Shown here piece by piece: positions 42,520-50,634 of a stretch of 64,000 nucleotides of DNA. The position numbers were made by a program, and so were the translations under genes. The number at the start of each line of letters is the position of its first letter. Within the stretch, counting starts at the first letter, position 1. The notes below the pieces were generated by a model that worked only from the letters and a program-made list of their open reading frames with translations, did no database searches and had not been told where the DNA came from. Source of the DNA: Bacillus sp. RO2 (GTDB lineage: Bacteria > Bacillota > Bacilli > Bacillales > Bacillaceae_I); assembly GCF_012911845.1 (NCBI RefSeq), contig NZ_JAAXCU010000046.1, positions 207,381 to 271,380 on the forward strand, written 5' to 3'.

Positions 42520-43590
42520 TTATTTCGCTGTGTTTATAATTTGTTTAAGGATGATCTCTAGGGTGTTCGGCGCGCTGTCTTGGGACATGTTTTTTTGCAG
42601 TTGATCTTTCTCATGCTTAAGCGCCTCTAGTTGGTTTAAGAGTGTTTCTGTTGTAAGGTCTTCTTCGAATAAAACTTTTGCAAACCCTTTTTTCTCAAAC
42701 GATTGGGCATTTAGTATTTGGTCCCCCCTGCTTGCATTCCTAGAAAGGGGGATTAATAGCATTGGCTTACGTAACGCCAAGAATTCAAAAATCGAATTGG
42801 CACCCGCTCTTGAGATAATGAACTCAGATGCTGCTAAAACATCTGGTAATTCTTGATTGATATATTCAAATTGCTTATACCCTTTTACACCTTCAAGGGA
42901 ATGATCCATGTTTCCTTTTCCGCATAGATGGACAATTTGATATTGCTCCGTTAATTGTGAAAGTACTTGCCGTAAGGTTTCATTAATTTTTTTCGCTCCG
43001 AGACTTCCTCCCATTATGGTAAGTATCGGTTTTTTCTCATGAAATCCAAGCCAAGCTCTTCCTTCTTGAGCTTTACCTTGGAATAATTCTTCTCTTATAG
43101 GAGAACCCGTAAATAATACTTTATCCGATGGAAAGTGATTCATTGTCTCGTCAAAGGTGACAAATACCTTCGTCGCAAACTTGGTTGCAATTTTATTTGC
43201 AAGGCCCGGTGTGATGTCTGATTCATGAATGATAACAGGTATCTTCAACATTTTCGCTGCCATCACGACAGGAACTGTTACAAATCCCCCCTTAGAAAAT
43301 ACGACCTTTGGCTTCACTTTCCGTAATATTAGTAGGGCTTCCATGGCCCCTTTAATGATTCTAAGCGGATCGGAAAAGTTCTTCCAGTCAAAATAGCGTC
43401 GAAGCTTACCACTTGAAATACCGTGAAAAGGGATATCCTCTTTACCGATAATATCCTCTTCAATTCCTTTTCTTGAACCAATATATGTAATATCCCACCC
43501 TGTGGCTTTTAATTTATTCATAATGGCAATATTCGGGGTGACGTGACCTGCTGAGCCGCCGCCTGTGAAAACTATTTTTTTATTCGTCAT
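42520..43590 (-). CDS. murG: MurG-type N-acetylglucosaminyltransferase, probable second copy
   Basis: A 356-aa GT28 glycosyltransferase that would add GlcNAc to lipid I to make lipid II. Motifs: GGGSAGHVTPN (N-terminal loop), SKGGFVTVPVV, HESDITPGLANK, MGGSLGAKKIN, the ISRAGANSIFEF UDP-GlcNAc site and PLSRNASRGDQ. It is not in a dcw/mur cluster: neighbours are a beta-propeller gene and the YvrJ trio. Several Bacillus species carry a second murG, so this is probably that paralogue. The ATG at 43590 follows GAAGGATG. Confidence 0.88.
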   Translation of the reverse strand: MTNKKIVFTGGGSAGHVTPNIAIMNKLKATGWDITYIGSRKGIEEDIIGKEDIPFHGISSGKLRRYFDWKNFSDPLRIIKGAMEALLILRKVKPKVVFSKGGFVTVPVVMAAKMLKIPVIIHESDITPGLANKIATKFATKVFVTFDETMNHFPSDKVLFTGSPIREELFQGKAQEGRAWLGFHEKKPILTIMGGSLGAKKINETLRQVLSQLTEQYQIVHLCGKGNMDHSLEGVKGYKQFEYINQELPDVLAASEFIISRAGANSIFEFLALRKPMLLIPLSRNASRGDQILNAQSFEKKGFAKVLFEEDLTTETLLNQLEALKHEKDQLQKNMSQDSAPNTLEIILKQIINTAK

Positions 43591-43703
43591 GTTATCAACA
43601 TCCTTCATGTCATTCTCTTCTTCTTATTATTAACGAAATTTGAGTTAAAGGCAAAGAGTTTATGCAACAATGACGTTACCACAATACATCTATTACGTAA
43701 AAC

Positions 43704-43737
43704 AGGCTATAGAACCATATTACAAGTTCCATAGCCT
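43704..43737 (-). terminator. Terminator after yvrJ
   Basis: AGGCTATAGAAC / GTTCCATAGCCT stem, then GTTTTACG on the minus strand. Confidence 0.65.
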
Positions 43738-43746
43738 ATTTCCCTC

Positions 43747-43911
43747 TCATTTAATGTTTCTTGAAGGCAATGTTTCCCTGGATAATTGATATGGAAGTTG
43801 CTGCAACGTTTTTGTTACATTTTCTAGTTTTTGTTCTATACGATGCAACAAGTAAAACGTAATTACAATCGGGAAACCAACTTCGCTTATCCATGTCCAC
43901 CATTGATCCAT
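43747..43911 (-). CDS. YvrJ family small membrane protein
   Basis: A 54-aa protein starting right after AGGAGAGGTC: MDQWWTWISEVGFPIVITFY, then LLHRIEQKLENVTKTLQQL. It has one membrane helix near the N terminus and a helical amphipathic tail, the YvrJ family pattern. It follows DUF1659 and DUF2922 genes, the standard partners. Function unknown. Confidence 0.85.
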   Translation of the reverse strand: MDQWWTWISEVGFPIVITFYLLHRIEQKLENVTKTLQQLPYQLSRETLPSRNIK

Positions 43912-43937
43912 GACCTCTCCTCCTTTTTGTTCAAATA

Positions 43938-43971
43938 GGAAAGGCCTACCGATATAGAGTAGACCTTTCCT
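43938..43971 (-). terminator. Hairpin between DUF2922 and yvrJ genes
   Basis: AGGAAAGGTCTAC / GTAGGCCTTTCCT (one G-U). The T tract behind it is weak, so partial termination or mRNA processing is possible. Confidence 0.5.
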
Positions 43972-43978
43972 AAGTTTG

Positions 43979-44194
43979 TTATGCTATATCAAACTCCGTA
44001 ACGTTACGTTCAACAATTCTTGCACTATCCTTTGAGACGAAGTTTCCACCTTTAGAGGTAAAAACATTTGCGGCAATAATTGTATCCATTGCGCCTTCCA
44101 TTTCCACCTGTGTTAGACCTGCTCTAGGGTCATCAACGGACACTTTAACCTTTGATCCCTCTTCATTGAGGAAGATTAATTCTAGTGTAAACAT
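43979..44194 (-). CDS. DUF2922 family protein
   Basis: A 71-aa protein (MFTLELIFLNEEGSKVKVSV..., VEMEGAMDTIIAANVF) of the DUF2922 family, small and beta/alpha, function unknown. Strong GGAGGTG site. It is encoded between the DUF1659 and YvrJ genes, a fixed trio in Bacillaceae. Confidence 0.85.
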   Translation of the reverse strand: MFTLELIFLNEEGSKVKVSVDDPRAGLTQVEMEGAMDTIIAANVFTSKGGNFVSKDSARIVERNVTEFDIA

Positions 44195-44232
44195 GTATAC
44201 ACCTCCTTTCTTTTAAGATTTAGTTGTACAAA

Positions 44233-44448
44233 TTAGCCTAGGAAGTGCAACTCACTACGTCTAACATTAGAAACAGGTGTTGTCTGAAGACCAGAAATTG
44301 CTCCTGCTGCTTGTAGTAATGCTGTCGCGTCTGCATCCACTTTAATGTTGTTGTAGTTTTTGGAACGGTACAACAAGTTCCCTTTTTCATCCTCCCCTAA
44401 TTCATACATCAGGCGAAGTTGGACATTTTCCACTGCGTAATCTGCCAT
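44233..44448 (-). CDS. DUF1659 family protein
   Basis: A 71-aa protein (VENVQLRLMYELGEDEKG, DATALLQAAGAISGLQ) of the DUF1659 family. The ATG at 44448 follows GGGGGTGAGAG. First gene of the DUF1659-DUF2922-YvrJ trio. Function unknown. Confidence 0.85.
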   Translation of the reverse strand: MADYAVENVQLRLMYELGEDEKGNLLYRSKNYNNIKVDADATALLQAAGAISGLQTTPVSNVRRSELHFLG

Positions 44449-44521
44449 GCTCTCACCCCCTTTCACCTTCTATATAAAAAGTTAAAGACGAAAAGTAGTG
44501 AACGTTTTAAAACTTTCAAAA

Positions 44522-44566
44522 AAACATAAGAAAAACCGAGCATAACTGCTCGGTCCTTCTTATGTT
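44522..44566 (-). terminator. Terminator, probably of mgsR
   Basis: AACATAAG / CTTATGTT outer and ACCGAGC / GCTCGGT inner stems; on the minus strand TTTTTC follows the inner stem. The nearest minus-strand gene upstream is mgsR, about 480 nt away across the repeat insertion. Confidence 0.7.
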
Positions 44567-44589
44567 AGATACTAATAGTTGTTTGATTA

Positions 44590-44990
44590 ACCGCAGCTGT
44601 TCCTTTCCGCAAATGGCTGCGCTTTCCGCGGGAGGAAGGGACAGGTGAGATTCTACAGGCTAAAGCAAGGACACTGAAAAACTGATAATGTAAAGCTTAA
44701 TGATTCCTAGCTGGTGATTGTAGCAGAAGGCGAAGACTCCTCGAAAATGCTACGCATTTTCTTCGTGCGAAGAAGCGCTGCCGAAGCCTTCCTTGTCCTG
44801 AAGGAGATAGCGCAAGGTGGAGACCCCGCAGGCGTAGCCGAGGAGGCTCACGTAAGCCCCTAGGAAAGCGAAGCAATTTGCGGAAATCAACAGCGGTGTC
44901 TAAACAAACTACTAAAAATCGAAGACTTTTTCAGTGGCCTCGGCTCAAGCGAAGCGCCTGGAACGTGAATCAACCGGATTATATGCTTTC
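44590..44990. repeat. Second-type repeat, split by MITE copy C
   Basis: Left part 44590-44666 (CCGCAGCTGTTCCTTTCCGC ... GCGGGAGGAAGGGACAGG ... GGCTAAAGC) and right part 44942-44990 (GGCTCAAGCGAAGCGCCTGG, AATCAACC, then ATATGCTTTCTTAATC). The same pieces occur at 55555-55925, including the 3' flank, so this was one repeat before the MITE inserted. Confidence 0.75.
44667..44941 (-). mobile_element. MITE-like element, copy C (inverted, nested)
   Basis: Same family as copies A and B but in the opposite orientation and longer (about 275 bp) owing to an extra internal stretch around 44735-44800. Ends: GACACTGAAAAACTGATAAT on the left and AAGACTTTTTCAGTGGCCTC on the right. Flanks GGCTaAAGC / GGCTcAAGC are an imperfect 9-bp duplication, so the copy is older. 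Confidence 0.78.
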
Positions 44991-45048
44991 TTAATCAAAA
45001 AAACCATTCAATCTACCGAGGGGGTAAATGGAATGGCTGAATCAGATT

Positions 45049-45438
45049 TTATGAAACAGATTTCTTTAGATCAATTTTAGATTTCTGTCTAGAAAGCTTC
45101 TGTAACGCAGATTCGTTATAACCAACAATCAGCTTTTTCCCACTAGTGATGATGGGCCTTCTTAGTAGCTTAGGTTCCTCAATGATTAATTCAATTAGTT
45201 GGGAAAGCGATAGCTCATTAACATCAATCCCAAGGTCCTTAAACGTTTGGCTTCTAGTCGCTAATATTTCATCTATTCCTTCTGTAGTTAGCGAAAGGAT
45301 CTTCATCATCTCTTCTTTGTTTGGTGTATCCCTAAAGATATGCTTCTCCTGAAATGCAATGTTATTTCCTTTCAACCACTTCTTTGTCTTTCTACATGAC
45401 GTACAACTTGGGTAACTGTAAAAAATGATTTCATTCAT
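45049..45438 (-). CDS. mgsR: Stress regulator MgsR (Spx/ArsC family)
   Basis: A 129-aa thioredoxin-fold Spx-like regulator with redox switch CTSC in YPSCTSCRKTKKWL, TTEGIDEILATRS and LRRPIITSGKKLIVGYN. In B. subtilis MgsR controls a secondary sigmaB stress subregulon by contact with RNA polymerase. GGGGAGG lies just before ATG ATG at 45441/45438. A weak sigmaB-like pair (GTACAA, 12 nt, TGGTAT) lies upstream. The 3' side is filled by repeats before its terminator. Confidence 0.9.
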   Translation of the reverse strand: MNEIIFYSYPSCTSCRKTKKWLKGNNIAFQEKHIFRDTPNKEEMMKILSLTTEGIDEILATRSQTFKDLGIDVNELSLSQLIELIIEEPKLLRRPIITSGKKLIVGYNESALQKLSRQKSKIDLKKSVS

Positions 45439-45708
45439 CATGCTTACCTCCCCGTTCATAATTTTTTCTTCAATGTTTTATGTTAATCTCATTGTATACC
45501 AGTTGTATAACTTTTGTACAGTAAAATGATAACTATTTTTTGAACAAATTGCGACAACATTTTTTCTTTATGAAAAAAGAAGGCTTTCTGTTTAACTTTG
45601 CACTATAATGGAAATAGGTATGATAGAAAAATAGTTGCATAATCATTATGGAACTGGAGAAAAATGTACTTATCTTGTAATCGTCACAAACTAGAAACAA
45701 ACGCTTAT

Positions 45709-45737
45709 TTACAAGTAAAGTATTGGTACATTATAAT
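45709..45737 (+). promoter_or_regulatory. Promoter of yqgY
   Basis: -35 TTACAA (45709-45714), 17-nt spacer, perfect -10 TATAAT (45732-45737). The rest of the 345-nt divergent gap between mgsR and yqgY shows no gene. Confidence 0.65.
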
Positions 45738-45783
45738 AGGAAAGTGACAAGCATAAGGATTAGTGCGTAAGGAGGGGATACAT

Positions 45784-46029
45784 ATGGATCGTATGTACCG
45801 TGTAATGGGTTTCTGGACTGGGATTTTTGCGGTTATGTTTTATCTTGGCCACATGACTCAAACGTCTTTACTTTTCTTCGGACAAACGGTATTCTTCATT
45901 TTATTAAGTTATCTTAAGCTATCTGAACGTATGTACATCTATATTTTCGGAGCATATTTAACAATTTTCTTTGTTGCCTTCTCGTATTGGACAACATTTA
46001 TGATGGTGCCTGGATCTGGTGGTCATTAA
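45784..46029 (+). CDS. yqgY: YqgY / DUF2626 membrane protein
   Basis: An 81-aa protein with three membrane segments (VMGFWTGIFAVMFYLGHM, LLFFGQTVFFILLSYL, MYIYIFGAYLTIFFVAFSYW), of the DUF2626 family. The ATG at 45784 follows AAGGAGGGG; an in-frame upstream ORF start precedes that site. Own promoter and terminator. Function unknown. Confidence 0.88.
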   Translation: MDRMYRVMGFWTGIFAVMFYLGHMTQTSLLFFGQTVFFILLSYLKLSERMYIYIFGAYLTIFFVAFSYWTTFMMVPGSGGH

Positions 46030-46043
46030 ACATACGTAGCTAA

Positions 46044-46085
46044 ACAATAAAAAGCGATTGACTTATGTCATCGCTTTTTATTGTG
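46044..46085. terminator. Bidirectional terminator between yqgY and the MidA gene
   Basis: ACAATAAAAAGCGAT / ATCGCTTTTTATTGT stem with T tracts on both strands. Confidence 0.8.
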
Positions 46086-47196
46086 GTTCCGGATTTATTA
46101 ATTTGTGCCATTTATTCGTTCCTTTTTCATGAATAAGGACATGAAAGGCGTTACTCCAGCTGCCGTCCATAATCAGGGTCCTTATTGATCTGTTTTGCTT
46201 ACTTTTCTCTGAGAAGGGATTTGGATCCTGATTATCTTGCAGGTAATCAAGTACTCCTGCAGCCACAAGAAAGTCCCCCTGCCTCATGGTTCCTACATGA
46301 GAGAACCCCAACTCATTTAAGCACTCTTCTAAAGCATCCAGGTGTATATGGGAGGTTAAATCCATGTCAGCAGGATATTTTAGTGGATCCTTTATCAGTT
46401 GATGCTGGTAATAACCACGAAGACTGCCCTCTTTTAAATCCTGACCTGATAGTTCAGAGAAACGGTATCCATAATCAACTGTAATAATGGTACCTGAAAG
46501 CAACCACTCTCCAAGTATTTTCGCAAAGTCCATCATAGCTAATGGAATTTCCATTCTCCGGCCTTCAGAAAAACGTATTTTGTTCGTAGTTATATAAGCA
46601 AGGATCTCCTCATTAATAAGGGGAGCGTTCTTCTCCACTAGTTTACCTTCTTCGTTTATCGTTACGAAAACTTCCTTTACAGTTCCTTTTGTATATTCAA
46701 TAACATGTACAGGCAGTGCATCGAATAGTTCATTGGAAAACAGAACACCATTTCTAAGTTGAACGGGGACTTCCTCTAAAGAAGTAAAGTAGCTCACAGG
46801 TGCCGTATATGGGATTTTGGTTTGCTGGACTTTGATATGATAGGAGCTTTTTTCCACCATTACATATTTCAAGCGATCATAGAGCGGTGCATCAAGGAGC
46901 TTTACCTCTTCCAATAGATGCTTAGCAAACCTCCCATTTCCTCCGCCTACCTCGATGATGACTGGTGGAATATTTGTTTCATTAAAATACTTTACCATCA
47001 GTTTTGCAAATAGTTTCCCGTAAACGTTGTGGACATTGCTACTTGTGATAAAATCCCCTTTCGTACCTACCTTATTCTTTGGTTTCATGTAATAGCCTTC
47101 ACAAGGGTGATAAAGTGCAGTCATCATATATTCGGAATAATCCAGTTTTTGTCCAGGGGCCTTCTCTATTTTTTCTTGCAGAAATGTTGGGATCAT
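46078..47196 (-). CDS. MidA/NDUFAF7-family SAM-dependent methyltransferase
   Basis: A 372-aa protein of the DUF185/MidA family. N-terminal GxGGDFITS-like KVGTKGDFITSSNVHNVYGKL, SAM motif I IIEVGGGNGRFAKHLL, and GVLFSNELFDALPVHVIE. Mitochondrial relatives are protein arginine methyltransferases; bacterial substrates are uncertain. The ATG lies 3 nt after the yqgX stop with AAGGA, consistent with translational coupling. Confidence 0.88.
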   Translation of the reverse strand: MIPTFLQEKIEKAPGQKLDYSEYMMTALYHPCEGYYMKPKNKVGTKGDFITSSNVHNVYGKLFAKLMVKYFNETNIPPVIIEVGGGNGRFAKHLLEEVKLLDAPLYDRLKYVMVEKSSYHIKVQQTKIPYTAPVSYFTSLEEVPVQLRNGVLFSNELFDALPVHVIEYTKGTVKEVFVTINEEGKLVEKNAPLINEEILAYITTNKIRFSEGRRMEIPLAMMDFAKILGEWLLSGTIITVDYGYRFSELSGQDLKEGSLRGYYQHQLIKDPLKYPADMDLTSHIHLDALEECLNELGFSHVGTMRQGDFLVAAGVLDYLQDNQDPNPFSEKSKQNRSIRTLIMDGSWSNAFHVLIHEKGTNKWHKLINPEPQ

Positions 47197-47199
47197 TCC

Positions 47200-47832
47200 T
47201 TAAAATCCATTAAGAAATGGGTTGCTATCCATTTCCTTCTCGATGGTTGTAGTCATTCCATGGCCAGATAAAACGGTCGTTTCTTCCGGAAGCGTCAACA
47301 GCTTGTTGTGTATACTTTGTATAAGCTGATCGTGATTGCCACCTGGTAGATCTGTCCTTCCTATACTGCCGGCAAAAAGAGCATCTCCTGCAAAAACCAC
47401 TTTGCTAGGTTCATGATAAAAGCTCACACTGCCTGGTGAGTGGCCTGGCGTAAACAATATGTCTAGTTCGAAATTGGAAATGACCAGTTTTTCTTCAGAT
47501 TGAATAAGATGGTCGGCAGGCATAGCCGTTATCGGTCCAAGTTGAAAAAACTGGGAACCATTAAGACTTGAATCACCAAGCCAATTCTTTTCTTTTTTAT
47601 GTACATATACCGGTATATCCCAGTGTTTGCGAACTGCATCTACTGCACCTATGTGATCGAAATGTGCATGTGTCAATAATATAGCTAACGGTTTTAGCGT
47701 ATTTTCTTCCAAGTAGGAATTGAATGCATTCCCTTCACTTCCAGGATCGAAAACGATGCATTCTTTTTTTTCATTTATTAGGAGATACGCATTTGTTTGC
47801 AGCGGGCCCAGTGGTAGCTGTTTCCATTTCAT
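47200..47832 (-). CDS. yqgX: Metallo-beta-lactamase-fold hydrolase YqgX
   Basis: A 210-aa glyoxalase II-like MBL hydrolase. Metal-binding THAHFDHIG, GHSPGSVSF, FAGDALFAGSIGRTDL and C-terminal GHG. In the family these bind two metals and hydrolyse thioesters or persulfides; the substrate is not known. The ATG at 47832 follows AAGGTGAGG. Coupled with the MidA-type gene downstream. Confidence 0.9.
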   Translation of the reverse strand: MKWKQLPLGPLQTNAYLLINEKKECIVFDPGSEGNAFNSYLEENTLKPLAILLTHAHFDHIGAVDAVRKHWDIPVYVHKKEKNWLGDSSLNGSQFFQLGPITAMPADHLIQSEEKLVISNFELDILFTPGHSPGSVSFYHEPSKVVFAGDALFAGSIGRTDLPGGNHDQLIQSIHNKLLTLPEETTVLSGHGMTTTIEKEMDSNPFLNGF

Positions 47833-47915
47833 TTCTTTCCTCACCTTTCCTTGAAGTATCTATCCATCTATTTTACACTAAGAAGTAGAACTTGAGAAAC
47901 GAAAGGAAATTGCCT

Positions 47916-48401
47916 ATGAAGTCAATGTTCGGTTTGGAAATACAATGTGCAGAGGATAAACCGCAATACTTCCAAAATCTTCTCTTGCAGCTTAAAGAAA
48001 TAGCCAGCATTTTTGATTCTGATGATAGTATGCTGATTACCGATTCTGCCATGGAGGCAAAAGTCGTAAAAAACATGTTGATGGACCGAAGTATACTAGA
48101 GGAAACGTATTCACTTTCTCTTATAGAAAATCCAATTGCTACAAGCCTTTTCACGGACTATGGTTTTGTTTCGGAAAAAAACAATCATTATTTGTATCAA
48201 GATATGATATCCATATTTGGAATTGAAAGCGGTAAACAAGTTAATATTGATATGTTTCTCATTCAATTAGAGGAATCAATTATTGCTATAGAGGAACAAT
48301 ATAAGAAATCCTATATCATTGATAAAGAAAATCAAGAATTTATGCTGAAAGTAGCTCGAGCATATGACATAGAAGTGTCAATTTTTGACCTCGACAAATA
48401 G
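47916..48401 (+). CDS. Hypothetical protein
   Basis: A 161-aa mainly helical, acidic soluble protein (KSMFGLEIQCAEDKPQYF ... EESIIAIEEQYKKSYIID). No signal peptide, membrane segment or known motif is evident. AAAGGA lies about 10 nt before the ATG. Codon use is like its neighbours. It is divergent from yqgX and in the same direction as the DUF2759 gene. I do not recognise the family. Confidence 0.65.
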   Translation: MKSMFGLEIQCAEDKPQYFQNLLLQLKEIASIFDSDDSMLITDSAMEAKVVKNMLMDRSILEETYSLSLIENPIATSLFTDYGFVSEKNNHYLYQDMISIFGIESGKQVNIDMFLIQLEESIIAIEEQYKKSYIIDKENQEFMLKVARAYDIEVSIFDLDK

Positions 48402-48514
48402 TGAGAAAACATTTAAAATGTAAATGGAGTGTAGTGTAATGTTCCATTACATACTTATTTTACGGAATTTCTTTTAAATAGAAATGGAAATGATCTCTGA
48501 AAGGGGCGTTAACC

Positions 48515-48688
48515 TTGCCATTAGTTATTATTTTTGGACTTGTAACACTTTTATGCGTATTTGCACTTGTCCGTTCCCTTAAAGAAAAAAACTTCTTAGC
48601 AGTTCTTTTCGCATTTGGAACAGTTGCAGTTTTTGGTTGGTTTACGGTAATGACTGTTATTGAACACGGTTACCCGGTAGCACATTAA
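48515..48688 (+). CDS. yqgW: YqgW-like DUF2759 membrane protein
   Basis: A 57-aa protein with two membrane segments (PLVIIFGLVTLLCVFALV and FLAVLFAFGTVAVFGWFTVM), ending HGYPVAH, matching the DUF2759/YqgW pattern. TTG start 8 nt after AAGGGG. A terminator follows at 48703. Function unknown. Confidence 0.8.
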   Translation: MPLVIIFGLVTLLCVFALVRSLKEKNFLAVLFAFGTVAVFGWFTVMTVIEHGYPVAH

Positions 48689-48702
48689 TTTTACTAAGAC
48701 AA

Positions 48703-48744
48703 GAAAAAGAGTATCCACCCGTACTGGGAGGGATGCTCTTTTTT
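48703..48744 (+). terminator. Terminator of the DUF2759 gene
   Basis: AAAAAGAGTATCC / GGATGCTCTTTTT stem (one mismatch) followed by TTTTTTG. Confidence 0.75.
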
Positions 48745-48847
48745 GCATTCAGTGAAATATTTAAACCAAAATCAAATTGGTGAATATACTATATTTAGGG
48801 ATTTAAGGAAATACTATTAATAGAAAATTTGTAGGAGGGTGATATGG

Positions 48848-48976
48848 TTGGCATTAAAAACATTGTGCGGTAGTTGCAGTGGGACAGGGAGACGGAAGCT
48901 CTTCATACTACCCTTCTATAAGAAATGTAACAAGTGTAAAGGACAAGGCCGCTTAACAAAGAGTTTCTATATTTAA
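48848..48976 (+). CDS. 42-aa protein with two DnaJ-type zinc knuckles
   Basis: TTG start 9 nt after AGGAGG. The protein has Cys7-Cys10 in CGSCSGTGR and Cys27-Cys30 in CNKCKGQGR, two CxxCxGxG motifs as in DnaJ zinc fingers, separated by a hydrophobic basic linker. A four-Cys zinc site is likely. A terminator follows 14 nt after the stop. No function is known; relatives with this motif often bind proteins or nucleic acids. Confidence 0.72.
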   Translation: MALKTLCGSCSGTGRRKLFILPFYKKCNKCKGQGRLTKSFYI

Positions 48977-48989
48977 TTAGATAGAATAT

Positions 48990-49034
48990 AAAAAATGCCA
49001 GCACATCTCACATTTGGAGTGTCTGGCATTTTAT
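48990..49034. terminator. Bidirectional terminator
   Basis: AAAATGCCAG / CTGGCATTTT stem with an inner CAC/GTG pair; serves the 42-aa gene and yqgV. Confidence 0.78.
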
Positions 49035-49041
49035 TTATCGC

Positions 49042-49356
49042 TTATATGGAGCGTTTTGACTCCACTGCGCGCAGCTTATCTTCCATTTGAACACTCTTGT
49101 CCCTGCGATCATCTATCCTTATGTTGGTTGCTACTCGATGAAGGCCTTTTTGGAACGGTGCTTCGTGGATAACTTGTACCACATGCAATAATGTCGGGAG
49201 CTCTCCCTCTATAATGGTACTCATCGGAGTTAATTTATAGTTGATTTTCCCTTCTTTTTTAAACCCCTCTAATATGTCTTGAATATCTGCAACATAGTCA
49301 CTTACACTTGGCCCATTTGTTCCAATAGGAATAACGGTTACATCAACAATCGCCAT
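49042..49356 (-). CDS. yqgV: MTH1187 family thiamine-binding-like protein YqgV
   Basis: A 104-aa ferredoxin-like domain protein (VTVIPIGTNGPSVSDYVADI, YKLTPMSTIIEGE). Members bind thiamine or its precursors and may carry them; direct evidence for this copy is lacking. AGAGGGGTG precedes the start. It lies 18 nt after yqgU, so is probably cotranscribed. Confidence 0.88.
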   Translation of the reverse strand: MAIVDVTVIPIGTNGPSVSDYVADIQDILEGFKKEGKINYKLTPMSTIIEGELPTLLHVVQVIHEAPFQKGLHRVATNIRIDDRRDKSVQMEDKLRAVESKRSI

Positions 49357-49374
49357 TCTTTTTACACCCCTCTT

Positions 49375-50499
49375 TTAGGATAATTCCACTAGATTTACTA
49401 TTTCCTTTGTTGAAGGAATTATTAATTGCTCTAATTGGTAGCCGTATAAACAATAGATGCCGTTTGGAGAGCATTTCAATGGCTTGTTTTCCATTTCTTT
49501 TACAAGAACCTTTTTCAGTCCATTTGTGCTGTCAAATGAAATGAATTGAAAACCATCGTTATATCCATCTGCATTCCCAGCTCGATTTGACTCAAATGTA
49601 TAGAATATTTTTGAGTTTTCTACAAAATCATAATAAGGAATAAAATAATTGGAATATAACGTTAGTAATGGCGCTTTATAAGATTGTATTTCTTCCAGTT
49701 CAGGAAGGCTAGAAAACGAATAGGATGCTATACCATTATCATCCACTGACCCAGCGGTTAATAGTAGGTTGTCATAGGCATGAAACATTACGACACTTTC
49801 CTTGAGCTCCCTTTTTTCATTTGTCCCTAAATTCTCTGCATATAGCGGAGCTTCTAGAGAAGGCATATCATGATTCCAATCTATATAAGCTATTTCTTCA
49901 TATGGAAGCCATTGGACAAACGGATCTTTCACATCTTTTTTTACCATACTTTTGTTCTTTACATCAAGCAGATAGCTATCGTAAGACCAGTCCTCCTTAA
50001 AAGAGGAGGCAACTATTTGTTGACCAGAAAAGGGATTCCATGAAAAAACAAGATCTATGGAATTTTCAAATTTCCATTCTGCAAGTTCTTCTCCTTTATC
50101 AGATAGAACCCTTAACTTCCCTTCTGTAGCGGAAACGGCAGATCGAACAAGAAACATTTCATACGTCTTATTTGCTTCTACTGACATTATTAGTTCTTCA
50201 GATTGATAAAATATATCTGTTTCACCGGAAACCAGATCAAAGGAATGAATGATAGAACCTGTTCCATCGTTAACTATATATAATATGGTATCATCATTCA
50301 ACCATTCTGAAACAGCACTAAATTGATCAAAGGGTATAGAGAGCTTTTTCTCATTATGAAAGTTTAATGGTTTGAAAGGTTTTTGTTTTTCCTGATTTGA
50401 GAGAGCAGGTGCGTTACTAACATCCTTGGGGTGAGAAGGAGATTGACATCCTATCAACATACAAATTATGATACAGACTACCCAAAAATTCTTTTTCAT
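49375..50499 (-). CDS. yqgU: YqgU family lipoprotein
   Basis: A 374-aa lipoprotein: signal MKKNFWVVCIIICMLIG with lipobox LIGC, then a probable beta-propeller (DDTILYIVNDGTG, IHSFDLVSGE, YLLDVKNKSM, YTFESNRAG). Orthologue of B. subtilis YqgU by place and length. Outer face of the membrane. Function unknown. AGGAGGGG before the ATG. Confidence 0.85.
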   Translation of the reverse strand: MKKNFWVVCIIICMLIGCQSPSHPKDVSNAPALSNQEKQKPFKPLNFHNEKKLSIPFDQFSAVSEWLNDDTILYIVNDGTGSIIHSFDLVSGETDIFYQSEELIMSVEANKTYEMFLVRSAVSATEGKLRVLSDKGEELAEWKFENSIDLVFSWNPFSGQQIVASSFKEDWSYDSYLLDVKNKSMVKKDVKDPFVQWLPYEEIAYIDWNHDMPSLEAPLYAENLGTNEKRELKESVVMFHAYDNLLLTAGSVDDNGIASYSFSSLPELEEIQSYKAPLLTLYSNYFIPYYDFVENSKIFYTFESNRAGNADGYNDGFQFISFDSTNGLKKVLVKEMENKPLKCSPNGIYCLYGYQLEQLIIPSTKEIVNLVELS

Positions 50500-50601
50500 T
50501 GCACCCCTCCTTTTTTCCTATCTTAATAACGATTATGAGGCAGGAAAGGTTTCAATACAAGCTAAAAAAAATTAATATTCCTACAGTAATAATTTCACCC
50601 T

Positions 50602-50634
50602 AAAAAAAACGGCAAGCTGGCTGCTTTGCCGTTT
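50602..50634 (-). terminator. yqgT terminator
   Basis: AAACGGCAA / TTGCCGTTT stem followed by TTTTT on the minus strand; includes the yqgT stop. Confidence 0.82.

Noticed and set aside
44735..44800. Possible small coding region inside the long MITE copy
   Set aside because: The extra segment is palindromic (AAAATGC/GCATTTT) repeat DNA without a ribosome site.
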